Below are positions 54,223 to 64,000 of a stretch of DNA of 64,000 nt, one piece after another. The notes below the pieces were generated by a model, which was not told where the DNA came from, did no database searches, and saw nothing but the letters and a program-made list of their open reading frames with translations. Location of the stretch: assembly GCA_040954595.2 (NCBI GenBank), contig CM082586.2, forward strand, positions 12,276,001-12,340,000, read 5' to 3'. Positions within the stretch are counted from its first letter, which is position 1. Every line of letters starts with the position of its first letter. This stretch comes from Balanoglossus misakiensis (lineage: Eukaryota; Hemichordata). The position numbers and the translations under genes were made by a program.

Positions 54223-56297
54223 GGTCCCATTGGTATAGGCATATATACCATGGGACCTTATGGGATGGGTTGCGTCTGTATGTATGTATGGATGGATGGA
54301 TGGATGGATGTATGTATGTATGGAGGTATGTCTGTATGTCCGTCCACATCAAAAACTTGAAAACCGCTGCGCGTATCACCTCAATATTTGGTGTGTAGGT
54401 GCAGGCAGGGCTGCAGATGGGAGTTTGTCCAAATGAAATTGCCAGGCCCAAAAATATGCAAATTAGCTTGTAAAATGTGAAATTGATCAAAACTCTGTAA
54501 GTCAACAATTACTGGTCAGATTGCTTTGAAAATTGGTATGCATGTACCTTATGTCAACCTCACACCGACCTGTAAGTGTTCAGTTGATATCATGGATGTT
54601 TTATTTGTTATGAATTTTTTAGTCTTTTTATTAAATTTATACCTTTACTTATACCTCTATGGTTAAGCTATGTCCACGTCTTATTGTGGAATTCTGGTCT
54701 GTGCAATAGTCCTGTACAGTGACTGTCTATTGGTCAGTGAGCACAATGGGGCCAAAATAAATGGCAAAATGTTGGGATCACCTGTAACACCTGCTTAACA
54801 CATTAATTATGTGCATACCTAATTCTGGGCTAACTAATAGGGCTAGAGGTTTCGTTCTTGTGGGACATGGATCAGTATAGGGTCAAAATTTCTTTCCCAA
54901 ATTTTGGGTGACCTCAGGTGACCTTTGACCTACTTTCCTATATCTCGGCATCCAGAGCAGGTACAGACTTGCCGTTTGGAGGGTTGGGACTAAAATTGAA
55001 AAGCCAAAATATTGGTCACCTGTGACACCTGCATATCTCATTTATTATGTGCATACCTAATTCAAGGCTAACCAATAGGGCTATAGGTTTGTTTTTTGTT
55101 GAACATGGACCAGTATAGGGTCAAAATTTCTTGCCCAAATTTTGCATAACCTCAGGTGACCTTTGACCTACTTTACCATTTCTTCGCATCCAGAGCAGGT
55201 ACAGACTTGGCGTTTGGAGGGTTAAGCCAAAATTGGGGGTCACCTGTGACACCTGCATATCTCATTAATTATGGGCATACCTAATTCCAGGCTAACCAAT
55301 AGGGCTATAGGTTTGGTTTTTGTTGAACGTGGACCAGTATAGGGTCAAAATTTCTTGCCCAAATTTTGCATGACCTCAGGTGACCTTTGGCCTACTTTAC
55401 CATATCTTGGCATCCAGAGCAGGTACAGACTTGGCGTTCGGAGGGTTGGGACTAAAATTGAAAAGCCAAAATTGGGGGTCACCTGTGACACCTGCATATC
55501 TCATTAATTATGTGCATATCTAATTCCAGGCTAACCAATAGGGCTATAGGTTTGGTTTTTGTTGAACATGGACCAGTATAAGGTCAAAATTTCTTGCCCA
55601 CATTTTGCATGACCTCAGGTGACCTTTGACCTACTTTATCATATCTTGGCATCCAGAGCAGGTACAGACTTGGCGTTTGGAGGGTTGGGACTAAAATTGA
55701 AAAGGCAAAATTTGGGGTTACCTGTTACACCTGCATATCTCTTTAATTATGTGCATACCTAATTCCAGGCTAACCAATAGGGCTATAGGTTTGGTTTTTG
55801 TTGAACATGGACCAGTATAGGGTCAAAATTTCTTGCCCAAATTTTGCATAACCTCAGGTGACCTTTGACCTACTTTTCCATATCTTGGCATCCAAAGCAG
55901 ATATGCTTATTGCTATGTTGCTATGTGCTATGTTGGCTTGGGCCTGCTATTGCTGCTTGCAGCTATATTTTTTCTTTAAAACTGCTATTAAATTTTTAAT
56001 TACCAGTGGCAGGTCAGTGTCTGTCTGTCTGTCTGTTCCAGGGCTGACTGAAAGAAGTTGCTTCTCATATGTGTTTGTACAGACAATTTTTGGTCATTTT
56101 TTTTCTAGCACCACTTGTAAGACTGCCATGACACATGACAGTTTATTGGGCATGTTCCTTGTTAATTTTTTTACATTCCATATTTCTATATCGTAAGATC
56201 ATATCTGCTTGCAATGTCACCTGTAATTTTTATTCTGGTGTGTCACTGTTTCCGCATAATCCTCAAATGCGACCACAGTGTCCTTGACGCTATTTTT
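54223..56297 (+). repeat. R-family composite with 238-bp array, copy B
   Basis: It matches the composite at 38730 but has five 238-bp units instead of six. The missing unit lies around 55245, where the sequence jumps from the third to the fifth unit of copy A. Both ends are intact. Confidence 0.85.
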
Positions 56298-56706
56298 ACA
56301 TTGAATGGACTAGTCTGCTCAAACTTTCCTCACCAAAAATTCTGTTTAATCTTCTGTAACATGTATACTAGTATACATGTAGCTGCCTGATAGTTTGCCC
56401 TGTGTGTGTAATTGCTGAGTGACATAACGCATTCTGTGATTGGTCCAGTCACGTAACCACCAATCAGATCGCTTGTTATAAGGAGAACTGCGCGACCTTT
56501 TACCGCATTAGCATACCTAATTTTTAGGGCTCGATATTACCTCTGAGGACGCAATATTTAAGTTGAAGTTTTTTTTTTTTATCATATTAATGCAAGAAGA
56601 CTTGCTTTTTATGTAAAAGAAATAGACCCTAATATACAGAGTGCATTTTGAAACGATAGGCAGGTCCGGCCCATAGCCTAATTCTTCATTTTTCTGTCAT
56701 GCGTAG

Positions 56707-56823
56707 GAATTGATCAGTGCTAACAACCCATGTCAAAATGGCGGCACTTGCCAACCCTAACCTTGTGTGTGGCATTGACGTGCACCTGCCAAGGATGCTA
56801 TACTGGGGAGTGCTGTGAAAATT
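56707..56823 (+). pseudogene. EGF-like exon 1, copy B (frame broken)
   Basis: 117 bases are the same as in copy A, including the stop and frame change between PCQNGGTCQP and LCVALTCTCQGC. Confidence 0.65.
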
Positions 56824-57283
56824 GTAAGTCAGTTTCTTTTGTCAAATTAATCAATATGTGTGGGACTGCTATACATGTATATAAAACAGAATACTGCGAT
56901 GGAAAATTCAATAACTTAATGTTTCAGTGGATATATGACTTAAAGTTAGCAGGATGCAGTAAATTCAACAGAAAGTGTAATTTCCTCTTGTGTGAGCTCT
57001 GTGCGACTGTGCCAATGAAAATCTCACCACAAACAAAAATGACAGGTATACACTGTATATTAGCAGCTTTGTCTCTGTAATAGCCATAGTGTTTTGAAGT
57101 TGAAAACTTGCAAAGTGTGCAGTTTTATTCAGACTACAAAGGAAACATTGTTGAAACGGATTATCTGTGTACATTGTCAAACTGTACACTTGTCGTGAGA
57201 TTTATTCTCAATTATATTATATCATGCTACAGTCCGCAATTCTGATTGGTCGAGAGCTCAATCCAGCGATGCTAAAATTAAGC

Positions 57284-57388
57284 AATAACACACCCCCAGC
57301 CATGGTATACCACGAGATTTTGACCAGTTCACGACATGGAGTTGAACTGGTCAAAATCGAGTGGTATACCATGGCTGGGGGTGTTTTA
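57284..57388. repeat. hairpin inserted only in copy B
   Basis: The arms cacccccagccatggtatacca and tggtataccatggctgggggtg are perfect inverted copies with inner pairing ttttgaccagtt/aactggtcaaaa. It is absent from copy A at about 42024. Confidence 0.9.
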
Positions 57389-57394
57389 TTGCTA

Positions 57395-57561
57395 TTATAT
57401 TATGCCAGTATATTGAAACTTTGCATAAAACATTTAAAAAAGGCATTTTCTTTGACTATGGTATATGACCGTGGTATATGTCTAATATATCACGGTCACG
57501 TGTCGTGTCTCGACCAATCAAATGGCGTGATTTACACCATCAATATACTGGTATAATATAA
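57395..57561. mobile_element. 167-bp MITE present only in copy B
   Basis: The ends are ttatattatgccagtatatt and aatatactggtataatataa (one mismatch in 20). It includes tcgaccaatcaaatggcgtga. With the adjoining hairpin it makes up the 285-bp difference from copy A. Confidence 0.85.
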
Positions 57562-58264
57562 TACTCAATAATGCACTGCTGGCAGTGGTAAAACGGGCTT
57601 TCTGTTTGCCACCTGGGTTTGTTCTTAGGTTGTTGTATGTGTTTACACTCATCATGTTTATTGTAGAACCAGGGTCGATCAGTGAGGCAACTGCTGTTTG
57701 TTCTATCTGCACTATTACTCGAGGCCTCCTGCCATTCGATTGTTGTACAGTGAAGCAGTATTCATCTCCCGAGCTGTCTTCCACTTTATGCACACCTTTG
57801 ACAGTTTCATCCTTGTCTACCCTATTTGCCTTGCCTCTTGATCGGCAGCATTTGGAAAAATGGTGAGGTTTGCCACACTTCCTGCATGACTTGCCTTTAG
57901 CTGGACATACTGAGTCATGTGGATAGGTGCCACCACAATAATAACAAGTGGACGGTCCTTTCGCTGGCTGCTGATGAGCTCTCTTTTGTTTATTTGGTTT
58001 CGGGCGTTGATGGCGCTGTTTTCTGACCGCATTCACAGATGCCATATCTGCAAGATTATTTTGGGTTTTCTCCTCAATCCCACTAGCCTGAACCTCTGAT
58101 ACCTCAAACGAACGGGCTATACTCAGTAGATTCTCTAGTGTCGTCTCCTCCCGAAGAGCACGACGTCTGAGACGGGCTGATGTGAATCCTCGTATGATTT
58201 GTGATTTGACCTCTTGATCCTTATTGGTGAAGTCACATATGTTTCTGCTAGGCGTTGCAAACAA
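57518..58264 (-). pseudogene. Ty3/Gypsy gag C-terminus and protease start, copy B
   Basis: It has the same two zinc knuckles and DPGS protease start as 42004-42726. The frame runs past the break into the copy-B-only MITE (LYQYIDGVNHAI), so those last residues are not retroviral-type sequence. No pol is present. Confidence 0.85.
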
Positions 58265-58575
58265 GTGTGATAGGCATCAATCGATTCGCCGTTGTTTTGT
58301 ATGGTGTCTCTGAAGATGAATCGTTCGTATTCAATGTTCTGTTTGGGTGAGAAGTACGACGTAAGCTTTAATTTGGCTGTTTTACAGCTCGTTCCTGTAT
58401 CTGGTAGAGTATCAAAGATGTCGGAAACTTCCTGACCTGCCCAGTGCAATAGCAGTGCATGTTGTCGCTTGTCATCTGTAATGTTGAATGCGACAAATGC
58501 GTTTTCTACTCTAGCCATGTACTTTTTCCATCTCGTACTGGTGGTTGTCGGGTCTGAATGAACAGGAAAACTCAT
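58135..58575 (-). pseudogene. Ty3/Gypsy gag N-terminal part, copy B
   Basis: It matches 42597-43040 apart from a three-base deletion near the start. The same two-base insertion ends the gag frame. The flanking region 58586-58830 may hold a single degraded LTR (tttattcat, reverse of a poly(A) signal, near 58706). Confidence 0.85.
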
Positions 58576-58991
58576 TGACGGCTAGCTGATTCTCCATGTT
58601 CTCCGTCCTCGTCGCCAAATATAGAATCGTGGGTGGGCAATAATGACAACACGAGACACCAAGTCCGGCATGTAAGAGTGAGAGTGCCTAGCCTCGTTCA
58701 TGCAATTTATTCATAATGACCCGAATGTTGCATTACGTCATTTTACAGAATGTATAAAGTATAGATGCTCACTAGTGTTTGGACACTACAATATACATGT
58801 GACTGCAGTGTCTTTCCAATCATGAATTTGCAAGGTGTCCTTCGGAGAAAATCTTTTGATTCTCTTTTCTGATTTGCTTTGCATATTTAACTTAATGATC
58901 TCATTTGTTGGAATTCCCTGTCTCAAATTTTTGATGATCAGTCTCTGCCCCATTGCTCATCGTCCCAACTTTCTTGTGTATTGAAAACCAG

Positions 58992-59116
58992 GAATCAACC
59001 AATATGTGATCCCAATCCATGCTTGAACAGTGGTTTTTGCCAGATGACATCTGGATCATGTGAACTGTACACATGTTTCTGTCAGAATTGTTACACTGAT
59101 GACCTTTGTGAACAAA
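58992..59116 (+). CDS. EGF-like exon 2, copy B (intact)
   Basis: 125 bases, phase 1 at both ends, the same as 43457-43581 except one change in the second cysteine segment (ccgtgc to ccatgc, Pro codon only). PC-x-NSG and YTC-x-C signatures are retained. Confidence 0.7.
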
Positions 59117-59726
59117 GTAAGTTTTGATTTATTGTCTTGGGTTAATAATTTATACAGTTCAAAGTATCACCATTTCTTTCAATGTGTAGATTTTTTTGTT
59201 TTTCGCTACAAGTGTAATCAAGATCTGCATGAAAATTTGGGTCGCTGTTCTAGTTTTAAATGTATACTTAACTACTATCAATAATCACGAACACAATCCT
59301 GGGTTTGGGGGTCAAAGGTCAACTGCCTTTAATGACAAATTGACAGGCTACACAGCCAAATACGCCAAACTTGAAATACAACAATCAATACTGAACAAGA
59401 AACAGTGAGAACAAACAAGAAGCAGCAAATAGGGTGGGTGGGTGGGTTTTTTGCGTTGAACAAGTGTGGCTATGCTAAGCAAGATGGCGACTGCCACAGC
59501 CTCGTACCAGGACTAGGGGAGAGCCACCTCGTACCCGCCCATTTAAATTGCAATAAAACAGAGTGTTATTGTCCACTTAAATGTATGCTTAACTACTATC
59601 AATAATCACGAAGACAATCCTGGGTTTGGGGGTCAAAGGTCAACTGCCTTTAATGACAAATTGACAGGCTACACAGCCAAATACACCAAACCCCCAAACA
59701 CCAGGACTACCAGCCCTCATCATTAA

Positions 59727-60719
59727 CTAAGCAATAGCTAGGGCCATGGATTTGGCAACTTTAAGCTTAGTGGCTTCGTTAGCAACTGTATAACGTTCGT
59801 ACGCATTGGAGCTCCAGTCGCCCTGCAATTTGATCAGGACTGGAGGGATACCCAGGTTAAAGGCAAATGTGGCTCCTCCTCTGCGGAAGGAATGACCAGA
59901 GTAATCGGCAGGTTTGAAACCGCAATCACTTAACACTGATTTATGTGTCTTTGTAAATTTGGAGTGGGTTAGGGTACGCAAAAGGGGGGCCTGTTTACCC
60001 ACGGAAGCAGCATAAGAAAACAAGTGAGCTGACCTGGAATGAGCTGGAGAAAGGTTAACCATATTTTGGTAGGCCATGATAGGGCAAAGGCAAGAATTTG
60101 GAACATTACTGAGTGGCAGCGTTAAAACACGCTGGCCGTACTGAATAGTTTTTGTGTGTCTAATTGTCAGCTTTGCACCAAAATCACAAATTACAAAGTC
60201 ATCTCTGCGCAAGTACTTGTCTGTAGCAGGCAGTCTATCTGTTGCGCTGAGCAGAGTACTCTTTCTGGCAAATGTGAAGAAGGCGATCAAGCAGGCACAC
60301 CAAAATGTCGCGTTAAATGGGATGGTGAGATCAAGCCTAGCATGAACATCTTCCAGAATACGTGGTGTAATTGGTAACTTCTGCTTTGGGGGTACTCCAT
60401 GAGTGCGAGCGATGCCGCGTTTGACAATTTCCAAGAGCCAGTTGTCCTCCAGTGGGTAGGGCGCCCCGGCCTCTGCATGTATTAAACGAACAACATTGAG
60501 GTAGCCTGGGATGCTTGTTGGCTTTAAGGTCCGGGCTAAGAATACCGCATAGCGACAGACTGTGAGGTGTGTACAGGGAACTGGACGGAGTCCGAAATAC
60601 AGACAGAAGCGTAGATAGGCCAGTCGTTGTGAGCTGTAGGTACGCTTTGTAGACTCCGCGTAGGCTGCTCCCTTGTATGAGGCAATGTCGCTATCCAGCT
60701 TCTGAATTTGGTGTTGCAC
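59727..60719 (-). CDS. Ngaro tyrosine recombinase, copy B (intact)
   Basis: The 330-residue frame has an N-terminal core-binding region (TKRTYSSQRLAYLRFCLYFG) and then the catalytic domain. Visible active-site residues are R152 in FARKSTLL, K190 in RHTKTIQYG, H276 and R279 in GHSFRRGGATF, W302 in GDWSS and Y310 in YERYTV. Tyrosine recombinases cut and rejoin DNA through a phosphotyrosine bond. In Ngaro and DIRS elements the enzyme inserts the circular DNA copy without a target duplication. The start overlaps the end of the RT frame, as is common in this group. All key residues are present. Copy A has lost this gene through two deletions. Confidence 0.92.
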   Translation of the reverse strand: MQHQIQKLDSDIASYKGAAYAESTKRTYSSQRLAYLRFCLYFGLRPVPCTHLTVCRYAVFLARTLKPTSIPGYLNVVRLIHAEAGAPYPLEDNWLLEIVKRGIARTHGVPPKQKLPITPRILEDVHARLDLTIPFNATFWCACLIAFFTFARKSTLLSATDRLPATDKYLRRDDFVICDFGAKLTIRHTKTIQYGQRVLTLPLSNVPNSCLCPIMAYQNMVNLSPAHSRSAHLFSYAASVGKQAPLLRTLTHSKFTKTHKSVLSDCGFKPADYSGHSFRRGGATFAFNLGIPPVLIKLQGDWSSNAYERYTVANEATKLKVAKSMALAIA

Positions 60720-60788
60720 AAGTCCTGTAGCAGGAAATGATATGTGTTGTAAGACATGTATAAATGCCAGTTATTGACAAGGTCAATG

Positions 60789-61907
60789 CTATGGATCTGA
60801 AGGTACAATGTACTCTAATGCTTTGAAATAGTGTTTGCATTCATGTAGCCTAGAGATCGAGTCAGCACAGTTCTCGTTTGTACTAACATATCTTGCCGTA
60901 ATATAAAAGTTGCTGGTAGCTGAGAGCCAAAAGATCTCTCGCAGCCATACCATAGCTTGTTTGTTGCGTGAGGTGCCAGAGTTTATAACATACATAGTAG
61001 TTGTGTTATCAGTGTAAACTACTATGTGCCGCTTATCCCAAAAGCAGTGCCATCGCCTGCAGGCAAGTGGGACCGTGTAAAGTTCCTTCAAATTAATGTG
61101 CATTTCCGCTAGCATAGGAGAATCCGCTCGCCACTGACTGTAAAACCAGTCGCTCCTGTAAACGCCCGCTCCCGCTGTGTCGCAAGCATCGGTGACAAAA
61201 ACCTGTCTGGGCACCGGGGTGTCATCGATGAAGAACGCCGTGCCGTTAAAAGTTTCGCAGAGGTTTGTCCACCAATTAATGTCAGCTTTAGCTTCAGCAT
61301 TAAGACGCACATGATGAGATTGACGGGTTACAGTATTAGTAACATCAATCAGACGCCGCAAGAAAGTTCGCCCACCGCGGATGACCCGAGAGGCCCAATT
61401 TAATTTGCCGACCAGTCTCTGCAGCTCCCTTTTTGTAGCACGCTTCCTATTGTCCCAGGAGTGCAAATAACCACGCAATTCTTGCAGTTTTTTATTGTCA
61501 AGAGAAAGTGTCCGCGAGACTGTGTCCATCTGTACTCCTAGAAAGGTGAGACGCTGCGTAGGGTGAACTACTTTGTCCCAATTTATTGTAAACCCCAACT
61601 GCTGCAAGAGGTGAAGTAGCGCTTTGAAAGCCTCTTCGCATGCCCGCTGTGATTCCGCAAGGATTAAGAAATCATCAAGGTATACTATTACGGCCTGATA
61701 TCCCTTGCGACGCATCATACGAGTGACACTTTGTGTAATTCTGCTAAAGATTTCCGGGCTCCTGGCGGCACCAAAGGGGAGCCTTGTGTCGGCCATGTAT
61801 GTCCAATTTGTATTTCCTGAGAATTTGTATTTGAGTCCCGTTGCTCGCTGGGAGTCTAGGCTAATCGGCACTGACCGGTAGGCAGATATAAGGTCAATTT
61901 TTGCCAA
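60789..61907 (-). pseudogene. Ngaro reverse transcriptase-RNase H, copy B (main part)
   Basis: The 372-residue frame starts at motif A (AKIDLISAYRSVPI) and includes YLDDFLIL and a complete RNase H (FVTDACDTAGAG, INLKELYT, YTDNTTTMYVIN, CADSISRL). It keeps the 24-residue stretch lost in copy A. A 34-base deletion near 61988 cuts it off from motifs 1-2. A seven-base insertion near 60808 (tacaatg) shifts the C-terminus. The protein is broken in this copy. Confidence 0.9.
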
Positions 61908-61987
61908 GAAGGCGTTGGGTGTACATAATGATACCGCGTGGTCGATAGTTTCATAGGTGAATGATGTAGTGGTAGCATATGAATTGA

Positions 61988-62218
61988 AAGTCTGATTTTC
62001 TTTGAGTCTTTTTTGGGGATTGCTCCCAAACTACTAACAATGTCCGGTTTTGTTTCTACACAAATATAGTTGCCGCTTGCAATTTCCAGCTGGATTTGGT
62101 CCTCAACTGCCGCACGGTTACTCGCCTTGTTAACTGATGCGTAATTGTTCCTTTCCACTTTGGTGAGTGGAATGCCAGGCGTAATAATATCAAAGCCATG
62201 TTTAATACCGTTAATCAA
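61988..62218 (-). pseudogene. Ngaro reverse transcriptase N-terminal part, copy B
   Basis: It reads MINGIKHGFDIITPGIPLTK, then motif 1-2 sequence SSLGAIPKKDSKKIRL, and then leaves frame at the 34-base deletion. Copy A has the uninterrupted version of this junction. Confidence 0.85.
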
Positions 62219-62296
62219 GAATTCCTTGTCAAAGTCTGAAACTAGTTCGTGTTCCCAAGTTGCTAAACGATCCGTCAGAGGGCTGGAGATTTTGTC

Positions 62297-63283
62297 CTAG
62301 GCCTGATTATTGGTGGCTTTGTGGGGTGTCCCAGCTTTATGGCGGTACTGTGGATGGTCTTTTTGACAACCCTCCTCAATACACACGTGCGCGTAGCGAC
62401 AGGAGGCCCTATTACAACTGCTCTGGTTCTGGAAATCAAAACAGATTTGTTTTCCTTTGGTGTCGAAAGTGCGCCCTTTTCCAGACACCTTGATCTTTTG
62501 GGAAGTCTGTCGTTTTTCTAGATTGTATAGAGACAAATGGAGGTTGACAGTGCCCCATGTAGTATCGGACGTGGCCTGTTTTTTTCTGTATTCGTGGTCG
62601 TACGTCATCACAGAAGGGGTACTGAATGACTGCACATATTCGCCAATGTTAATTGTGTGGTCAAGGTAATCCGAGACATCCTCCTGCGAAGCACCACGTG
62701 ACATCAATGTCTTGAGGATTCTGGCGTTAGCTGACACCCATTGCGCTAGTGTCACCTGATTGGGCTTAGGGCGTTGCGTGGCCGTGCGCATCACTAATTT
62801 CGTATCGCCTTCAGTTATCAGTTCGGTTTCATCGGTAGAATCGAAGGAACCTTTCGTTGTCACATAGTCTGGGATGAGAAGGGGTTTGGTTTTCTGCTCA
62901 CCTTTCTGACACTTGGCTGCAGATGCCGGTTTTTGGTCGATAATCAGATCTTGTAAGGTATCGTCCCCCATCGACTGTAGCATCTCGTTCAGTTCCTTAA
63001 GCTTGGCCAGGTCTTTTGTCGTGACATTTTTTGCCTCAGCCATGTCTTCCTTCTCAAATGTGGTTTTGCTCTGGGGGTCTGCCGCTAACAGTTGGTTCCG
63101 GGCGTGACGCAGTATACTTCGTTGGCCGATTGGGAGACCTATGTCGCCAATGTCCTTGTCGTCCAAGCACTTCAGCGTTGATTTTGTCGTGATCGCTTCA
63201 TCTGTTAATTTACTGATGGTGTCTTTCGACATACCGGTTGATTCGCACCACTCGACGAAGGCATAATCAGCGCTTTCCGTCAT
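62297..63283 (-). CDS. Ngaro gag-like protein, copy B (intact)
   Basis: The 328-residue frame begins MTESADYAFVEWCESTGMSK, a SAM-like helical start (W-C-x-x-x-G-M-S, LDDKDIGDIGLPIGQRSILR). An acidic, Lys-rich middle follows. Near the C-terminus is a CCCH-type zinc finger (ICFDFQNQSSCNRASCRYAH) with a further Cys/His group (CIEEGCQKDHPQYRH). Similar Cys/His modules end the gag of DIRS and Ngaro elements and probably bind element RNA. It is the first ORF after repeat A1, as expected. No disruption is seen. Confidence 0.85.
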   Translation of the reverse strand: MTESADYAFVEWCESTGMSKDTISKLTDEAITTKSTLKCLDDKDIGDIGLPIGQRSILRHARNQLLAADPQSKTTFEKEDMAEAKNVTTKDLAKLKELNEMLQSMGDDTLQDLIIDQKPASAAKCQKGEQKTKPLLIPDYVTTKGSFDSTDETELITEGDTKLVMRTATQRPKPNQVTLAQWVSANARILKTLMSRGASQEDVSDYLDHTINIGEYVQSFSTPSVMTYDHEYRKKQATSDTTWGTVNLHLSLYNLEKRQTSQKIKVSGKGRTFDTKGKQICFDFQNQSSCNRASCRYAHVCIEEGCQKDHPQYRHKAGTPHKATNNQA

Positions 63284-63456
63284 TTTTCGTTTTCGCGCCT
63301 GTTTTTGCGTTGAACAAGCGTGGCTATGCTAAGCAAGATGGCGACTGCCACAGCCTCGTACCAGGACTAGGGGAGAGCCACCTCGTACCCGCCCATTTAA
63401 ATTGCAATAAAACAGAGTGTTATTGTCCACTATGAATTATGAGGCTTTTCTATGAG

Positions 63457-63655
63457 CAGAGCCATTCAATGAAATTAAACATGGTGACCATATGATTTTA
63501 TCTGACCACGGAATATAATTTCTATTGATGGAGCCATTTGAATTTTTGTTTATACATGAAAATAGCAATACTGGAAGTAAGTAAGCATTATATCCCATGT
63601 TCTATGTCACACACGTGGCTATATGGGCCAGTTCATGTGATAACAAACATAATTA
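63457..63655. other. flank beyond copy B
   Basis: Short AT-rich stretch. tgtcacacacgtggctatatgggccagttcatgtgataa resembles 3781-3820, so it is the edge of a dispersed repeat. Confidence 0.5.
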
Positions 63656-64000
63656 AAGCTGCAAGCAGCATTGGCGGGGCACAAGCGGTTCCCATGGTGA
63701 CCAGCAAATGCCACGGCTGTATCTGCTGGGGATACCAAGATATGGAAAAGTAGGTCAAAGGTCACCTGAGGTCACCCCAAATTTGGTCAAAAAAATCGGA
63801 CCCCACACTAGTCTAGGTCCAACAAAAACCAGACCCCTAGCTCTATTGGTTCGCCTAGAATTAGGTATGCACATAATTAATGAGGTATTGTGTAAGACTC
63901 CATATGTGCTCCACCGCCCCCCCCCCCCCAAAAAAGCCAGGACTCTAACTGCTGTGGATGCTGAGATATGGGAAAGTAGGTCAAAGGTCATCCAAGGTCA
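63656..64000 (-). repeat. 238-bp-type units, reverse orientation, window end
   Basis: It starts with aaagctgcaagcagcattggcgggg, the inverted form of the gctgcttgcagc end seen at 27150. Two units follow, each with the DR1 motif (63753-63765 and 63979-63991). It continues beyond the window. Confidence 0.8.

Larger units (their letters stand above)
59255..63432 (-). mobile_element. Ngaro-type tyrosine-recombinase retrotransposon, copy B
   Basis: On the minus strand the order is A1 (63432-63307), gag, RT-RNase H, recombinase, B1 (59691-59577), A2 (59577-59453), B2 (59370-59255). A repeats contain gcaagatggcgactgccaca and cagagtgttattgtccac. B repeats contain cctgggtttgggggtcaaagg and tgacaggctacacagcc. 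The split direct repeat plan A1-ORFs-B1-A2-B2 is the defining layout of Ngaro, distinct from LTR elements. No methyltransferase domain is present, which argues against DIRS1. Confidence 0.92.
48893..63456 (+). repeat. duplicated block, copy B (14.6 kb)
   Basis: It is collinear with 33402-46912. The left edge is exactly the left tip of a foldback element whose flank (attacat) is not the TAAG found in copy A. Copy B is longer because it keeps the Ngaro recombinase and gag start and has a 285-bp insertion at about 57277. It is shorter by one 238-bp unit. Confidence 0.95.

Noticed and set aside
59255-63432. DIRS1-type or LTR-retrotransposon assignment
   Set aside because: There are no inverted terminal repeats, methyltransferase or integrase. 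The split direct repeats with tyrosine recombinase fit Ngaro better.

Overview
The window is eukaryotic, intron-rich and AT-rich, and packed with mobile DNA: GT-AG exons, an Ngaro-type tyrosine-recombinase retrotransposon, Ty3/Gypsy, Tc1/mariner, piggyBac-like and Harbinger-like elements, palindromic MITEs and foldback elements. Conservation of the DNA-PKcs exons with the human protein and the repeat content suggest a marine invertebrate, perhaps an invertebrate deuterostome such as a lancelet or hemichordate. The species is not identified.

Left part (about 1.4-31.5 kb): ten + strand exons match PRKDC (DNA-PKcs, the catalytic kinase of non-homologous end joining). Six exons (1436-8772) cover one stretch of the HEAT-repeat region. 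About 15 kb of repeats follow, and four more exons (23541-31474) cover a later stretch. By comparison with my memory of the human protein, roughly 500 residues are missing between the groups. Exons 23541-23708 and 28158-28306 carry frame disruptions. The locus is therefore a pseudogene, a rearranged gene or a faulty assembly.

The PRKDC introns hold layered repeats. They include a family (here called R) with GGTCCCATTG ends and an internal (TGTA)n/(TGGA)n microsatellite, and 238-bp tandem units carrying perfect DR1 nuclear-receptor half-site arrays. There are also tandem GC hairpins with compensatory changes, and two 2.0-2.2 kb elements with CAGTCT ends and 3-bp target duplications. A 2.07 kb inversion lies between opposed copies of a GGCCAAAA-ended element, and a piggyBac-like element sits at TTAA. 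A possible two-exon minus-strand gene lies inside the inverted segment.

Right part (33.4-63.5 kb): a block of 13.5-14.6 kb is present twice in direct orientation (33402-46912 and 48893-63456), nearly identical, with 2 kb between. Each copy holds a foldback element, a truncated His-Me finger (homing-endonuclease-like) ORF, an R-family composite with the 238-bp array, two EGF-like exons, a Gypsy gag-protease fragment and an Ngaro element. The copies differ by one 238-bp unit, a 285-bp insertion and several deletions in Ngaro. The second Ngaro keeps gag and recombinase but has a broken reverse transcriptase. The first keeps most of the reverse transcriptase but has lost the recombinase. The pair could be a recent segmental duplication or two haplotypes left uncollapsed. 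The left edge of the second copy falls exactly at a mosaic foldback element, which favours recombination between foldback copies.
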